A stretch of DNA of 64,000 bases from Gammaproteobacteria bacterium (GTDB taxonomy: Bacteria; Pseudomonadota; Gammaproteobacteria; Steroidobacterales; Foliamicaceae): assembly GCA_011523505.1 (NCBI GenBank), contig WTGP01000019.1, positions 404,404 to 468,403 on the forward strand, read 5' to 3'. Both the position numbers and the translations under genes were made by a program. Positions within the stretch are counted from its first letter, which is position 1. Each line of letters opens with the position of its first letter. The notes beneath the pieces are model-generated. The model had not been told where the DNA came from. It made no database searches and saw only the letters and a program-made list of their open reading frames with translations. Shown here one piece after another: positions 41,374 to 50,512 of the stretch.

Positions 41374-43269
41374 ATGGGCCTCCAAGACGTTCGGTATCAG
41401 GAAGAATATCGATCGGGCCACGATAACCTAGTGAGTCAGTTCTTTCGCCCGTCTCTTAGGGAGGCGCGGGAATACTGGCGCGCCGTGGGATATTTTTCAA
41501 GTTCTGCCTTCGAATCCTTCGGAACGCCACTCGGCGAATTTGCCGCTAATGGCGGCAGCATCCGGCTGGTCACTTCCGTTGAGCTTTCTGAAGCCGATCT
41601 TCAAGCCATTAGAGCGGGCATGGCTAAGCGTGAGGTGTGTGCCGGACGATTGCTGCGGATCGTCGAAGAGGATTTCGCCGAAGGAGTGGGCGATGGCACG
41701 GTCCGTCTGATTCGGCTGCTTGAGAGCGGGCAGCTGGAAATTCGCATAGCGGTTCCCACAAACGGAACCGGCATCTATCACGAGAAGATCGGGCTCTTCC
41801 TGAACGGCAGCGACTACATTGCTTTTACAGGATCATCGAACGAAAGCCGCAACGCATTCGAGAACAATCGGGAGTGCATAGATGTGTTTGCCTCATGGAA
41901 GGTAGGCGACAGCGCCGGTCGAGCACTGCGTAAGCGACAACATTTCGAGGCTTTGTGGAATAGCGAGGATGATTTTGTTGAGGTCTACAGCTTTCCCGAA
42001 GCAGCCAAGAGCCGGTTGATTCGCATCTGCGGGAGACAGCCGACCGCTCGCCCATCGACGGACGGCTCTTCACGCAGATGGCGTCATCAGGACGAGGCAG
42101 TGGAAGTGTTTCTCGCGGAAGAGCGGGGAGTGCTCGACATGGCGACCGGCACGGGAAAGACAAGGACTGCGCTCAAGATTTTGGAAGCCTTGTTCAATCG
42201 GGATGTTATCGACAGCGTAATCATCTCCACCCACGGCACTGACCTGCTCGATCAGTGGTTCCTGGAGCTACTGGCCGCGGTGTCTCGTCTGCCAACGGCC
42301 CCCATCGTCTATCGGCACTATGGCGGGACAAGAGAATGCGATAACTTCACTCTCGATTCCGGAAAACGCTTCCTTTTGGTATCCCGGCAGTTTTGTGCGA
42401 AGGCGCTCCAAGAACTAACCGTCGAGCAGGCATTCCGAACGCTTATTGTTCATGATGAGGTTCATGGGTTGGGAAGCGAAGGTAACCGTCAACATATGGC
42501 GGGGCTATCAGAAAACATTCGCTATCGACTAGGTTTGAGCGCCACGCCAGAGCGCGAGTACGACGCAGATGGGAATCTGTTCATTACAGAGCACATCGGC
42601 CCAGTTTTGATGACCTTCGGGCTTGAGGAAGCCATCACTCGAGGCGTACTGGCGCCTTTCGACTACTACCCCTTGCGCTACGAGTTGACCGACTTTGACC
42701 GGGAACGCATCGCCGCCATCATCAGGAGGAAAAACGCGCAGGAAGAAGCCGGAGAGCCTATTCCGGACGAGTTGTTTTGGACCCAGATTGCAAACGTTTA
42801 CAAGACTTCTCCTGCTAAGCTGCCGATATTCGATGAATTTATTTCAACCCGCCAGCCTCTTCTGAAGCGTTGCATCGTCTTCACCGGAAACATGGATTAC
42901 GGTCGACAGGTCCTCGAAATCATCCACAAATATCGAGCAGATATTCACACGTATTTTTCAGGAGAAGAGGCGGAAACGCTGCGGAGATTCGCGGAGGGCG
43001 ACCTTGAGTGTCTGGTTTCATGCCACCGTCTGTCGGAGGGGATTGACATTCAGTCCTTGAGAACGGTAATCCTGTTTTCCTCGGCCAAAGCCCGCCTTGA
43101 GACAATCCAGCGTTTGGGGCGCTGCCTGCGCGTGAATCCCGAGAACCCCGACAAGGTTGCACAAGTTGTGGATTTTATTCGCGAGGACAACAAGAAGGCC
43201 GAACCGAACACGGACGAGAAGCGCCGTGAGTGGCTGGCTAGCCTAGCGAAGCTCCGCCCGGAGGAGTGA
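41374..43269 (+). CDS. PLD-like nuclease/DEVH-box helicase fusion, probable phosphorothioation-associated restriction protein
   Basis: 631 residues. N-terminal phospholipase D-like domain (about 1-200) with YHEKIGLF (HxK at 136-138) and FTGSSNES (151-158). Superfamily 2 helicase core follows: ATGTGKT (257-263), DEVH (361-364), SATP (389-392) and QRLGRCLR near 580. Similar PLD-helicase proteins accompany Dnd systems and are annotated as putative restriction enzymes, to my recollection. It probably moves on DNA with ATP and cuts or remodels it. First gene of a tight four-gene operon; GC and codon use are lower than in the flanking chromosome. Confidence 0.85.
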   Translation: MGLQDVRYQEEYRSGHDNLVSQFFRPSLREAREYWRAVGYFSSSAFESFGTPLGEFAANGGSIRLVTSVELSEADLQAIRAGMAKREVCAGRLLRIVEEDFAEGVGDGTVRLIRLLESGQLEIRIAVPTNGTGIYHEKIGLFLNGSDYIAFTGSSNESRNAFENNRECIDVFASWKVGDSAGRALRKRQHFEALWNSEDDFVEVYSFPEAAKSRLIRICGRQPTARPSTDGSSRRWRHQDEAVEVFLAEERGVLDMATGTGKTRTALKILEALFNRDVIDSVIISTHGTDLLDQWFLELLAAVSRLPTAPIVYRHYGGTRECDNFTLDSGKRFLLVSRQFCAKALQELTVEQAFRTLIVHDEVHGLGSEGNRQHMAGLSENIRYRLGLSATPEREYDADGNLFITEHIGPVLMTFGLEEAITRGVLAPFDYYPLRYELTDFDRERIAAIIRRKNAQEEAGEPIPDELFWTQIANVYKTSPAKLPIFDEFISTRQPLLKRCIVFTGNMDYGRQVLEIIHKYRADIHTYFSGEEAETLRRFAEGDLECLVSCHRLSEGIDIQSLRTVILFSSAKARLETIQRLGRCLRVNPENPDKVAQVVDFIREDNKKAEPNTDEKRREWLASLAKLRPEE

Positions 43270-43273
43270 TGGT

Positions 43274-43516
43274 ATGGCAACACAGCGTGACAGCATGATG
43301 ACTGATAGAAGGATCGCCGAAGCGTTCCTAGATGCGGCCAAACAGGCAGGCCAAGGCGAAATACTAGCGAACAAACTGATCAAGTGGTTCGATGCTATAG
43401 CATCCGGCAACGACGGAATTGGTGATGCCCACCGATTCGTTCCGCTCTTGTACGAAAATACTCAGCTCCTTTCTGGATCTGGGGGGCGAAATAAGAACGG
43501 GCGCTCGAACGGATGA
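43274..43516 (+). CDS. 80-residue protein of unknown function in the Dnd-island operon
   Basis: Helix-rich small protein (RIAEAFLDAAKQAGQGEILANKLIKWFD is one amphipathic-looking stretch in two parts) with a Gly/Asn-rich basic tail. I do not recognise a domain. It starts 4 nt after the helicase stop with GGAG nearby and its stop overlaps the next ATG by 4 nt (ATGA), so it is almost certainly translated as part of the operon. A small adaptor or DNA-end protein between the helicase and ATPase is possible but unproven. Confidence 0.7.
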   Translation: MATQRDSMMTDRRIAEAFLDAAKQAGQGEILANKLIKWFDAIASGNDGIGDAHRFVPLLYENTQLLSGSGGRNKNGRSNG

Positions 43517-45525
43517 CCACCACTACACTCCGCATCTTGGGCTGGAAGGCCGAAGGGCTCCGGTGTCCCGACCACACAATCAATCTCGCAGGGCCTGACA
43601 AACAGCCCTTCCCCGTGTCCCTGGTTCAAATGCCCAACGGGACAGGAAAGACAACAACGCTCAAGCTGCTGCGAGCCGCGCTTTCGGGGAGTCTTGAGTC
43701 CCGTCGGGCGCTGGACATAAGGGAGTACCAGAAAAGGCCCCCTAACAGCGATCATGGTTTATTCGAAGTGCGACTCCAAATCAACAACAAACTTCCCCTT
43801 ACGATGCAGATGGAGTTTGGCTTTAGCACCGGGGAGGTGCAATACAAGACTACTTGGGGTAGCGGGCAGAAGCACGGATTTGAACCACCACGTGAACTTC
43901 ACGGGCTTATGAACAGAAATTTCGTCAACTTCTACATTTTTGATGGGGAGCTTGCGGATGACCTGCTCAACCCCGAGAAAACCGATGCCCTTACCGCGGT
44001 GGAGAGCTTATTCCAGATTCAATTACTCAGCGAGATGGCCACGAAGATCAAAGACCATTGGGATGCTATTACCCAGGGCCGCACTTCAAAGGGCCAAAGG
44101 GGTCTTTCGAGAAGCCAAAACAAGCTCAAGCAGTGGCGCATCCATTTGAAATTACTCAAGAAGCGCGCAGAAAGGCTGGAAAATGACATCCGGAAAGTGA
44201 ACAGTCAGATCCAGCGCAAGGAAGAATTGTATCGCGACCACATTGCAATAGAAGGCGAATTGTCGGACAAGATGAAGGAAGCCCAGACTCACTCCCAAAC
44301 CTCTGAGGAATTATTCAAGAAGAAGACTCAGTTCGTTCTTGATGAGATGCGCAGCCCACAGGCGCTTTCTCCCGCATTTGCTAATTGCATGCTTGAGTTC
44401 AGATCGCAGTTGGACCGCGTCAAGCTTCCCGAAACCGCTGCGAGAGAATGGTTTGCAGAATTGATAGAGGAGGCCAAGTGCGTGTGTGGGCGCCCCATGG
44501 ACCAGGCTGCTCGAAGCGCGATCCGGGAACGCTCGGCGGAGTATCTTGGCTCCGACGACATCAATGTCCTGAACCGTATAAAGTCGGATATCTCTCGAGC
44601 AGTGGGAGACCGGCCATCCCAAGCCGCCATGGATTTGGTGAGGAGCATGGAAGAACTAGCCGACCTTTCTAACCAGAAAAAGCGCGCGGACAACCAACTC
44701 TTTCTCTTGCGCCACCAAGCGGAGCAGGCAAATCCTGTTGCCGCGAGAGCTGGAAAGGAAATCAATGAGCTTAAGGAACGCGCTAAGGAATTGGAACGTG
44801 AGTTGGCCCCAATTCAGGATGAATCGCAGAATCTCCCGACTGATAAGCTGAAACAACTCAAACCCGAGCTGGTTGTTTCCATTCCCACGGCCAACAAATG
44901 CGTGGAGCTCTATGAAACTGAGGCCGCCGAAAGGGCCGACACTGTCAAGCAAAGGTTAAAGCGTGATGTACTCGTTCGCATTGTCGAGCAAGCGCACGAA
45001 CAGGCGAAACGAAAGATTGCCGACGAAATCCGCCGAGAGACCAATAGGCGGATCGCAGAACTCATGCCGGACAACGCCGTGCGAGTGGACAGGATTGAGG
45101 GTGCCCTTATTTTGCGGGGCCAGACTGGCGGCAGCGCGGGTGAGAACCTGTCGGTGGGGTACGCTTTTCTGGCAACGTTGTTTAATCGATCCAACCGCCA
45201 TGAATTGCCATTTGTGCTTGACTCGCCCGTGGCGCCGATCGACGGGGCTATTCGGCCAACCATCGGTAAGCTCTTGCCAAGACTTACGGGCCAGATTATC
45301 GCCTTCACCATTTCGACGGAGCGCGAAGGCTTCCTTAGGCCTCTTGAGCGTGAAATGCGTGGTGGCCAAGTGAATTACTTAACTCTATTCAGGCGAGGCA
45401 TAACGCATCTGGAAGAACGAGTCTCGCAGATGCCCGAGATGACAACGGCGACGCAGGACGGGTTTCTCGTAAGCGGTCGCGAGTTTTTCAACGACTTTCA
45501 AGTCGAGAGCGATGAGCCCGAGTAA
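43513..45525 (+). CDS. Rad50/SMC-like ATPase of the Dnd-island restriction operon
   Basis: 670 residues. N-terminal Walker A PNGTGKTTT (41-49), a long coiled coil (about 190-290 and 370-470) broken near residue 320 by a CxC motif (KCVCGRPMD) that resembles a zinc hook half, and a C-terminal ATPase half with signature-like ENLSVGYAF and Walker B PFVLDSPVAPIDG. The pattern is DndD/Rad50-like but the protein is distinct from the DndD at 52.1 kb. It probably forms a DNA-clamping dimer working with the PLD-helicase. Its stop overlaps the next start by 1 nt (TAATG). Confidence 0.82.
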   Translation: MTTTTLRILGWKAEGLRCPDHTINLAGPDKQPFPVSLVQMPNGTGKTTTLKLLRAALSGSLESRRALDIREYQKRPPNSDHGLFEVRLQINNKLPLTMQMEFGFSTGEVQYKTTWGSGQKHGFEPPRELHGLMNRNFVNFYIFDGELADDLLNPEKTDALTAVESLFQIQLLSEMATKIKDHWDAITQGRTSKGQRGLSRSQNKLKQWRIHLKLLKKRAERLENDIRKVNSQIQRKEELYRDHIAIEGELSDKMKEAQTHSQTSEELFKKKTQFVLDEMRSPQALSPAFANCMLEFRSQLDRVKLPETAAREWFAELIEEAKCVCGRPMDQAARSAIRERSAEYLGSDDINVLNRIKSDISRAVGDRPSQAAMDLVRSMEELADLSNQKKRADNQLFLLRHQAEQANPVAARAGKEINELKERAKELERELAPIQDESQNLPTDKLKQLKPELVVSIPTANKCVELYETEAAERADTVKQRLKRDVLVRIVEQAHEQAKRKIADEIRRETNRRIAELMPDNAVRVDRIEGALILRGQTGGSAGENLSVGYAFLATLFNRSNRHELPFVLDSPVAPIDGAIRPTIGKLLPRLTGQIIAFTISTEREGFLRPLEREMRGGQVNYLTLFRRGITHLEERVSQMPEMTTATQDGFLVSGREFFNDFQVESDEPE

Positions 45526-46004
45526 TGGATTTCTTCATTGACAAAGAGGCGCGCAGTTGGTTCCAAGGCATAAGCGACGAGTTCGGTTCGGCTCATGGGT
45601 CCCGACCCGCGCCGGATTTCGACGCGTTCTACTTCTGTTTCATAGCTGGCATTGCCAGAAGGCGCAAGAAACATTTGTCAGTTGGCCAGACTCGACAACT
45701 TGTCAATTATTTTCCGGGAGTATATGACGGTCGCGGCTCGCTCCTAGTAGCCCTGTTTCTAAGCCGCGTGCTGGAAAGTCGGGGCATCGATTCGGTAGAG
45801 CGCCAGAATGTGAGGAAGGTGGTTTCCGATCTCGTTCACCCGCAATCCGAGAATTTTCTGAGCGACGAGGGCGTACGCGAGTTCAACGAGTATGCGTTCG
45901 GTGGGTTTGAGGTCCTGCAAGAGTGGTTTGATACTCGCCCGACCTCACTTGACGTCTTCCTGCGGACGTTCAAGCGCCGAATCGACGAAGCTATTCCCAC
46001 CTAA
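45525..46004 (+). CDS. 159-residue protein of unknown function, last gene of the helicase/SMC operon
   Basis: No domain recognised. Visible features are an aromatic-rich stretch (FDAFYFCFIAGIARRRKKH), a Leu-rich helix (GSLLVALFLSRVLESRG) and VSDLVHPQSENFLSD. The TAATG overlap with the SMC-like gene shows tight coupling. The name 'dnd system-associated protein' has been used for small proteins in such loci and may apply, but I cannot confirm it. 208 nt without a gene follow, so a new promoter for the next gene is likely. Confidence 0.7.
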   Translation: MDFFIDKEARSWFQGISDEFGSAHGSRPAPDFDAFYFCFIAGIARRRKKHLSVGQTRQLVNYFPGVYDGRGSLLVALFLSRVLESRGIDSVERQNVRKVVSDLVHPQSENFLSDEGVREFNEYAFGGFEVLQEWFDTRPTSLDVFLRTFKRRIDEAIPT

Positions 46005-46212
46005 GTGAGCAGGTAGAGAAGTTGCCTCTCCGGCGGCCGACATTAAGCCGCATGAATCTGAATCAAGCACCTCGGCATCAACCCTGATTCCTAGCAACTT
46101 CTTGGCTTGCTTGCGCCGTTGCAAGTGGTACGCCTAGAATGCCACTCGCACCCCTGAGCCGGGACAATGTTCCGTCGTTTCAAGGGCGGAAGGAAACACG
46201 GGAGACGCACCA

Positions 46213-47877
46213 ATGAAGGGCGACATGGACATGGACAGGATCCAACAGGTCTCCGAGGAACTGTTGGACAGGGAGTACCAGCAGAACGAAGCCTTGCGCC
46301 TACTGCTGGACTGGAAACAAGGAGCAGAAGACCATCATCTGGCCTCGGCGGCGAGAATGGGCACGAGCCAGTCATATCTCGCTTCCGTATCGCTTGGCTG
46401 GATCGCCGCGAACGTCTATTTCGCGCACGACCTTCCCATATTTAAGGAGCATCAGCGAGGCGACTCGAGGCATATCGACATCAACGACGTAACCGCCACC
46501 TATTTGCAGCAGCGCCAGCCCGACTTTAGGCGACAGCAGCCGATGGCAATGTATCTCGCCACGCGCCGGCACCACAAATTTCCACCCCTTCTGCTGGTTG
46601 CATATCAGGACTGGGTGTATGAGCCGGGGCACGACAGGTGGGATCCGCACGGGCGTGCCATGGATCATTCTCTAAGGGTGAGGGGCTTAGACACGGACGC
46701 GCATCTTGTAGATCTTGATGTAGCAACCACGACCTATTTCGCGTTGGACGGCCAGCACCGACTCATGGCTATAAAAGGACTGAAAGAGCTCTTGGACAAC
46801 GGTCGCCTCGGCTCGAAGAAGCAGGATGGGGTGGCGGTCAGGGGCCGGGACGTAACGCGGGACGAGGTCGAGTATTACCTTGACGAACGTGGCCTTGATC
46901 CCCGTAAGCTCCAGGGCGCAATGAACGAAACCGTAGGAGTCGAAATCATTCCTGCCGTACAGAACGGAGAAACTTTCAAGCAGGCAGTGGCGCGACTCCG
47001 AAACGTTTTTGTTGACGTAAACGAGAATGCGAGGAGGCTGGGGAAGGGAGAGTTGGCGTTGCTTGACGAGAACGACGGCTTCCGAATCGTGGCGCGAACC
47101 ATCATGACGAAACACCCCTTGTTCAGGGGGCACGGCGGGGAGCTTAACGTAGATACGAAGAAGTCTCAGCTTTCGGAGCAGTCAGGGGACTACACGCTAC
47201 TCAATACTCTTGTCTCAATAGCACAGGGCTATCTGCGTGGAAGAGAGGGTTTCGAAAGATGGGGCAATACGGTGCTCGGCCTGACGGGCGCGCGAAGCGT
47301 AGGCCCGCTTCGCCCTCACGACGATGAAATTGGCAAAGGATTGAGCGAGCTTTCCGACTATTTCGACGCAATATCGGGATTGCCTTCTCACGAAAGCATG
47401 ATCTTGCACTTTTCCTCGGGCGGAAAGGAAGGTAAGTCGCCAGCGGAACTACGCGCCGCTCCAGAAAGCAACATCCTCTTCCGACCCATTGCGCAGGTGG
47501 CGCTGGCGCATGCCCTGGCCGCATTGTGGAGTGAAAAGGGTATCGGATTGAATGACGTGGTGGAATGCTTGGCTCGCCACGAAAGATCCGGTGATCTAAA
47601 CCTGGCCTGCAAGAGTGCGCCCTGGTTTGGCGTGCTATGTGATCCGGCGGACGAAAAGATGCGTCGCAAAAAGGAATTTGAAAATCTGTGCGCCGAGATG
47701 ATGACTTATCTTCTTGGTGGCGGTTTCGGGCAGGATGAGGCCCGTCGAGAAAAGTTATTGGATCGTTTTTTTGAAGCCAGGAGGATTTTGACAGACTCTG
47801 AAGAGGAAGTTGCGCTGGATATGAAGGGTCGCCCAAGAACGAGACTAGATTTCTCGCTTCCCGATCCATGGCAGTAG
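46213..47877 (+). CDS. DGQHR-domain protein (DndB-related)
   Basis: 554 residues. The diagnostic motif FALDGQHRLMAI lies at 177-188, with EIIPAVQNGETFKQAVARLRNVFVDVNENARRLGKGE after it, the usual DGQHR order. DndB proteins (about 350-380 residues) repress dnd transcription and modulate phosphorothioation; DGQHR relatives are frequent in defence islands. This one is about 180 residues longer, so it may have an extra C-terminal domain (about 380-554). GGGAG precedes the ATG. Its end overlaps the RelA/SpoT-like gene by 10 nt. Confidence 0.82.
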   Translation: MKGDMDMDRIQQVSEELLDREYQQNEALRLLLDWKQGAEDHHLASAARMGTSQSYLASVSLGWIAANVYFAHDLPIFKEHQRGDSRHIDINDVTATYLQQRQPDFRRQQPMAMYLATRRHHKFPPLLLVAYQDWVYEPGHDRWDPHGRAMDHSLRVRGLDTDAHLVDLDVATTTYFALDGQHRLMAIKGLKELLDNGRLGSKKQDGVAVRGRDVTRDEVEYYLDERGLDPRKLQGAMNETVGVEIIPAVQNGETFKQAVARLRNVFVDVNENARRLGKGELALLDENDGFRIVARTIMTKHPLFRGHGGELNVDTKKSQLSEQSGDYTLLNTLVSIAQGYLRGREGFERWGNTVLGLTGARSVGPLRPHDDEIGKGLSELSDYFDAISGLPSHESMILHFSSGGKEGKSPAELRAAPESNILFRPIAQVALAHALAALWSEKGIGLNDVVECLARHERSGDLNLACKSAPWFGVLCDPADEKMRRKKEFENLCAEMMTYLLGGGFGQDEARREKLLDRFFEARRILTDSEEEVALDMKGRPRTRLDFSLPDPWQ

Positions 47878-48854
47878 GTATTCATGTCGCTCCGGCTGAG
47901 GAGTGCTCGGCTCCACCCGAACTTGGATTTGAGAGCATGGGTGACATTGAGCGCAGGAGCAGGGTTTTTCGGGAGGACGCTCGTGACTTCCACGCAAGAA
48001 GGGCTCTGGAATCTTATCGTCAATACAGGTTGGGTTGCATTAGGACGAGCCTGTCACTGCTTAGGAAGGCGAGCCTGCCCAAACGGATTCTGGTAAGTGC
48101 GAGACTAAAACGATTGGAAAGCGTGCATCGGAAGATGAGGCGTCATAGGGACCACCTGATGCCGGCACACGAAATGCAGGACATCATTGGATTCCGTCTT
48201 GTCTGCGAATCATTGGATCAGGCCGTCGCCCTTGGACGTGAGTTGCGGGACAAGGTGCCGGGCACCAGAATAAAGGACTACATTCAGACCAAGCATCCGC
48301 ACTCGCTCGGCTATCGTGCGATTCACGCTGTTACCCGGTTCCGGCAGCCCTTCCTCGACACACATGTGACTGTGAATTTTGAGGTGCAGATTCGGACCTG
48401 GTACCAGCATCTTTGGGCTTGCTGGTGCGAGAGCTTTGGCGAGCAGGCCAAGGAAGGATTTGCCAACAGAGAGCGTGTCGTCCCGGAAAAGGTTGGCGAA
48501 CAAAAGCGGTTGTTGGTGGAACGCTCGCAGCAGATTGCCCGCTGGGAGGAGAAGCATCGTGGGGATGTCCAGAAGAAACTGCCGCAGTTTTCCGACGGCT
48601 ACCATCTGGCCGTTGCATGGACTGCTCCGGGCGGGCGTTTCCACCTTCATCCATGCGGCACCAGTGCAACCACTGCTGTTAAGTATGTGCGTGACGCCGA
48701 GTCCCGACGGGATTCTCGCGTTCTGCTCCTCGCCGGCGTTACAGGAAGCCCCGACCCCAAGCACCTTGAGCGGACGCTGGCCATGACTCATCCAAACTTC
48801 GTGAAGCGCGGGCCATACCTTGATCCGCGTGATTGGATACCGGAGGGAGCATGA
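47868..48854 (+). CDS. RelA/SpoT-domain protein (small alarmone synthetase-like)
   Basis: 328 residues. Synthetase motifs in order: SARLKRLESVHRKM (about 77-90; the basic R-x-K motif), MQDIIGFRLVC (103-113), DYIQTKHPHSLGYRAIH (137-153) and FEVQIRTWYQHLWACWCE (171-188; EVQIRT is near-invariant in (p)ppGpp synthetases). No HD hydrolase, TGS or ACT domain is present, so it is a stand-alone synthetase type. Such enzymes make (p)ppGpp or ppApp, or pyrophosphorylate tRNA in toxSAS toxins. The C-terminal 130 residues are unassigned. It overlaps the DGQHR gene, so it belongs to the Dnd island. An alternative start is ATG 47937. Confidence 0.8.
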   Translation: MAVGIHVAPAEECSAPPELGFESMGDIERRSRVFREDARDFHARRALESYRQYRLGCIRTSLSLLRKASLPKRILVSARLKRLESVHRKMRRHRDHLMPAHEMQDIIGFRLVCESLDQAVALGRELRDKVPGTRIKDYIQTKHPHSLGYRAIHAVTRFRQPFLDTHVTVNFEVQIRTWYQHLWACWCESFGEQAKEGFANRERVVPEKVGEQKRLLVERSQQIARWEEKHRGDVQKKLPQFSDGYHLAVAWTAPGGRFHLHPCGTSATTAVKYVRDAESRRDSRVLLLAGVTGSPDPKHLERTLAMTHPNFVKRGPYLDPRDWIPEGA

Positions 48855-48896
48855 TTGGGCAGCGTGCCCAACGAACAGGCCTTCGCCGTTCAAGAA

Positions 48897-50066
48897 TCAG
48901 GCGATAGACGCAATGCGGTTCGCCACTGTGGGCCAGTCCACGTTGGGTGTCATGTGGCACCAGGACATGCGAACCGCGCCTGCGATCCTTGCATCTGATA
49001 GTCCCATAGCTGCCAGGACATGACTCGGCTCATAACTTTGTGAAGTGCAGGCGGAGCCGTTGGACACTGCAATCAAATTTTTCAAAGCCACCATCAAGGC
49101 TTCTGCGTCGACGCCATCGATCGAGAAGTTAAGCACGTGCGGCAAGACGAACCTTGGGTCACCGTTCTGGCGAATGCCGACAGAAGCTAGAGCATCCAGC
49201 GCGCTGCCACGAATCTCTAGACACCGCGCCTGGCGGGTCTCGTGATCCCGCACGGCAATCTCGGCAGCTAGACCTATCCCCGCGACGAGCGGAACGGGCA
49301 GTGTGCCGTGACGCAAGCCTCGTTCCTGCCCACCGCCAAAGACGATGGGCTGTAGCGGGATTCGCTCAAAGCCTCGTCGGCGCACGATCAGGCTCCCGAT
49401 TCCGACTGGCCCAAATATCTTGTGGGAACTGACACTGATCAAATCGATACGCGGGCAGCGTAGTCCATCAAGTTCCTTTCCGAACCCTTGCGCAGCATCG
49501 ACGTGGAAGTAGGCGGGGTGGCCGCCGAGGAGCCGGGCAATTTCCTTGACGGGTTGAATGATCCCTGTCTCGTTGTTGACGTGCATGACGGAAACCAGCC
49601 CAGTGTCGTCTCGCAAGGCTGCTCCTATTGCGTCCGCCGTCACAGCGCCTGACTGGCCTACTGGAACATGAGTTACCTTGAAGCCGCGTTTCGCCAGCTG
49701 TTCCAATGGTTCCATAACCGCCTTGTGCTCAATCTCGGTCGACACAATGTGGCATCGGCCAGTATCCTTCGCGTGAGCCGCGAGACCGAGGATGGCAATG
49801 TTGCTGCTTTCAGTTGCTCCGCTTGTGAAGATCACTTCCTCGGGCTTAGCCCAGACTACGGTAGCGATTTGTTCGCGCGCCTTCTGAACAAGCTTCTTTG
49901 CTCGCAACCCGTACTCGTGCGTCCTGCTGCCTGCGTTCCCCGGTTCGTTGGCCCAGAGGCGATTCATTTCCTCTAGAACCGCGGGCTCGATCGGCGTTGT
50001 CGCGTTGCAGTCAAGATAAACAGGCCCCTCCATCTCGACAGATGTCCTTGCAGCAATCTGCTTCAT
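48897..50066 (-). CDS. dndA: Cysteine desulfurase DndA (IscS/NifS-like)
   Basis: 389 residues, class V aminotransferase fold. PLP Lys in SVSSHKIFGPVG (K216) and catalytic Cys in VSNGSACTSQSYEPSHV (C340); ELDG and HVNNETG are conserved. It supplies persulfide sulfur for DNA phosphorothioation. It is read divergently from dndCDE across a 446-nt gap, the usual dndA arrangement, and convergent with the RelA/SpoT-like gene. AGAAGG lies about 8 nt before the ATG. Housekeeping IscS cannot be excluded by sequence alone; position favours DndA. Confidence 0.9.
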   Translation of the reverse strand: MKQIAARTSVEMEGPVYLDCNATTPIEPAVLEEMNRLWANEPGNAGSRTHEYGLRAKKLVQKAREQIATVVWAKPEEVIFTSGATESSNIAILGLAAHAKDTGRCHIVSTEIEHKAVMEPLEQLAKRGFKVTHVPVGQSGAVTADAIGAALRDDTGLVSVMHVNNETGIIQPVKEIARLLGGHPAYFHVDAAQGFGKELDGLRCPRIDLISVSSHKIFGPVGIGSLIVRRRGFERIPLQPIVFGGGQERGLRHGTLPVPLVAGIGLAAEIAVRDHETRQARCLEIRGSALDALASVGIRQNGDPRFVLPHVLNFSIDGVDAEALMVALKNLIAVSNGSACTSQSYEPSHVLAAMGLSDARIAGAVRMSWCHMTPNVDWPTVANRIASIA

Positions 50067-50512
50067 AAGCGACCTTCTTCCAAGTCTCTGTCCGCCGCCC
50101 TGTTAAGGCATAGCACTTTCGACTGCTCCCCAAGCGTCTCGCAGCCATAGTGTGATAGACAAGCCACAACACAATACTACGCCTCTACGGTTTTAGCGTG
50201 GGTGATTCAACGGTTCGTTCATTTGTCGATGCGGACGTAGTGTTCATGTGACAGCACAAGAAACGCCGCAAGCTAGGCTTGCCGAGTGCAATACACACAT
50301 GGCCGAGACAGCGCGGTCATTCAAATCACCGGAAAGTTGCGCAGGGCGATTGACCGGTGCTAGCATCCCAAGAGTCGCTGTAGATGAGGATTAAAAGGTC
50401 CGGTTTGTGCGACAAAGGTCAGGGCGGGATAGAGTGCGCCCCCGCATAGCGGTGTCCCTGCGGTCGCTGCTAAGGGGTCAGTTGACGACAGATACCTTTA
50501 GGCGGGAAAGCC
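50067..50512. other. 446-bp divergent intergenic region between dndA and dndC
   Basis: No coding sequence is supported. As the gap between divergently read dndA and dndC it should hold both promoters and possible binding sites for a DndB-like regulator. I saw no promoter close enough to consensus to place with confidence, and no large inverted repeat. Confidence 0.6.

Noticed and set aside
40798..41421. Leftward open frame of about 200 codons between ispA and the helicase
   Set aside because: No ribosome site, no recognisable domain, Arg/Ser-rich shadow-like composition, and it runs through the repeat copy.
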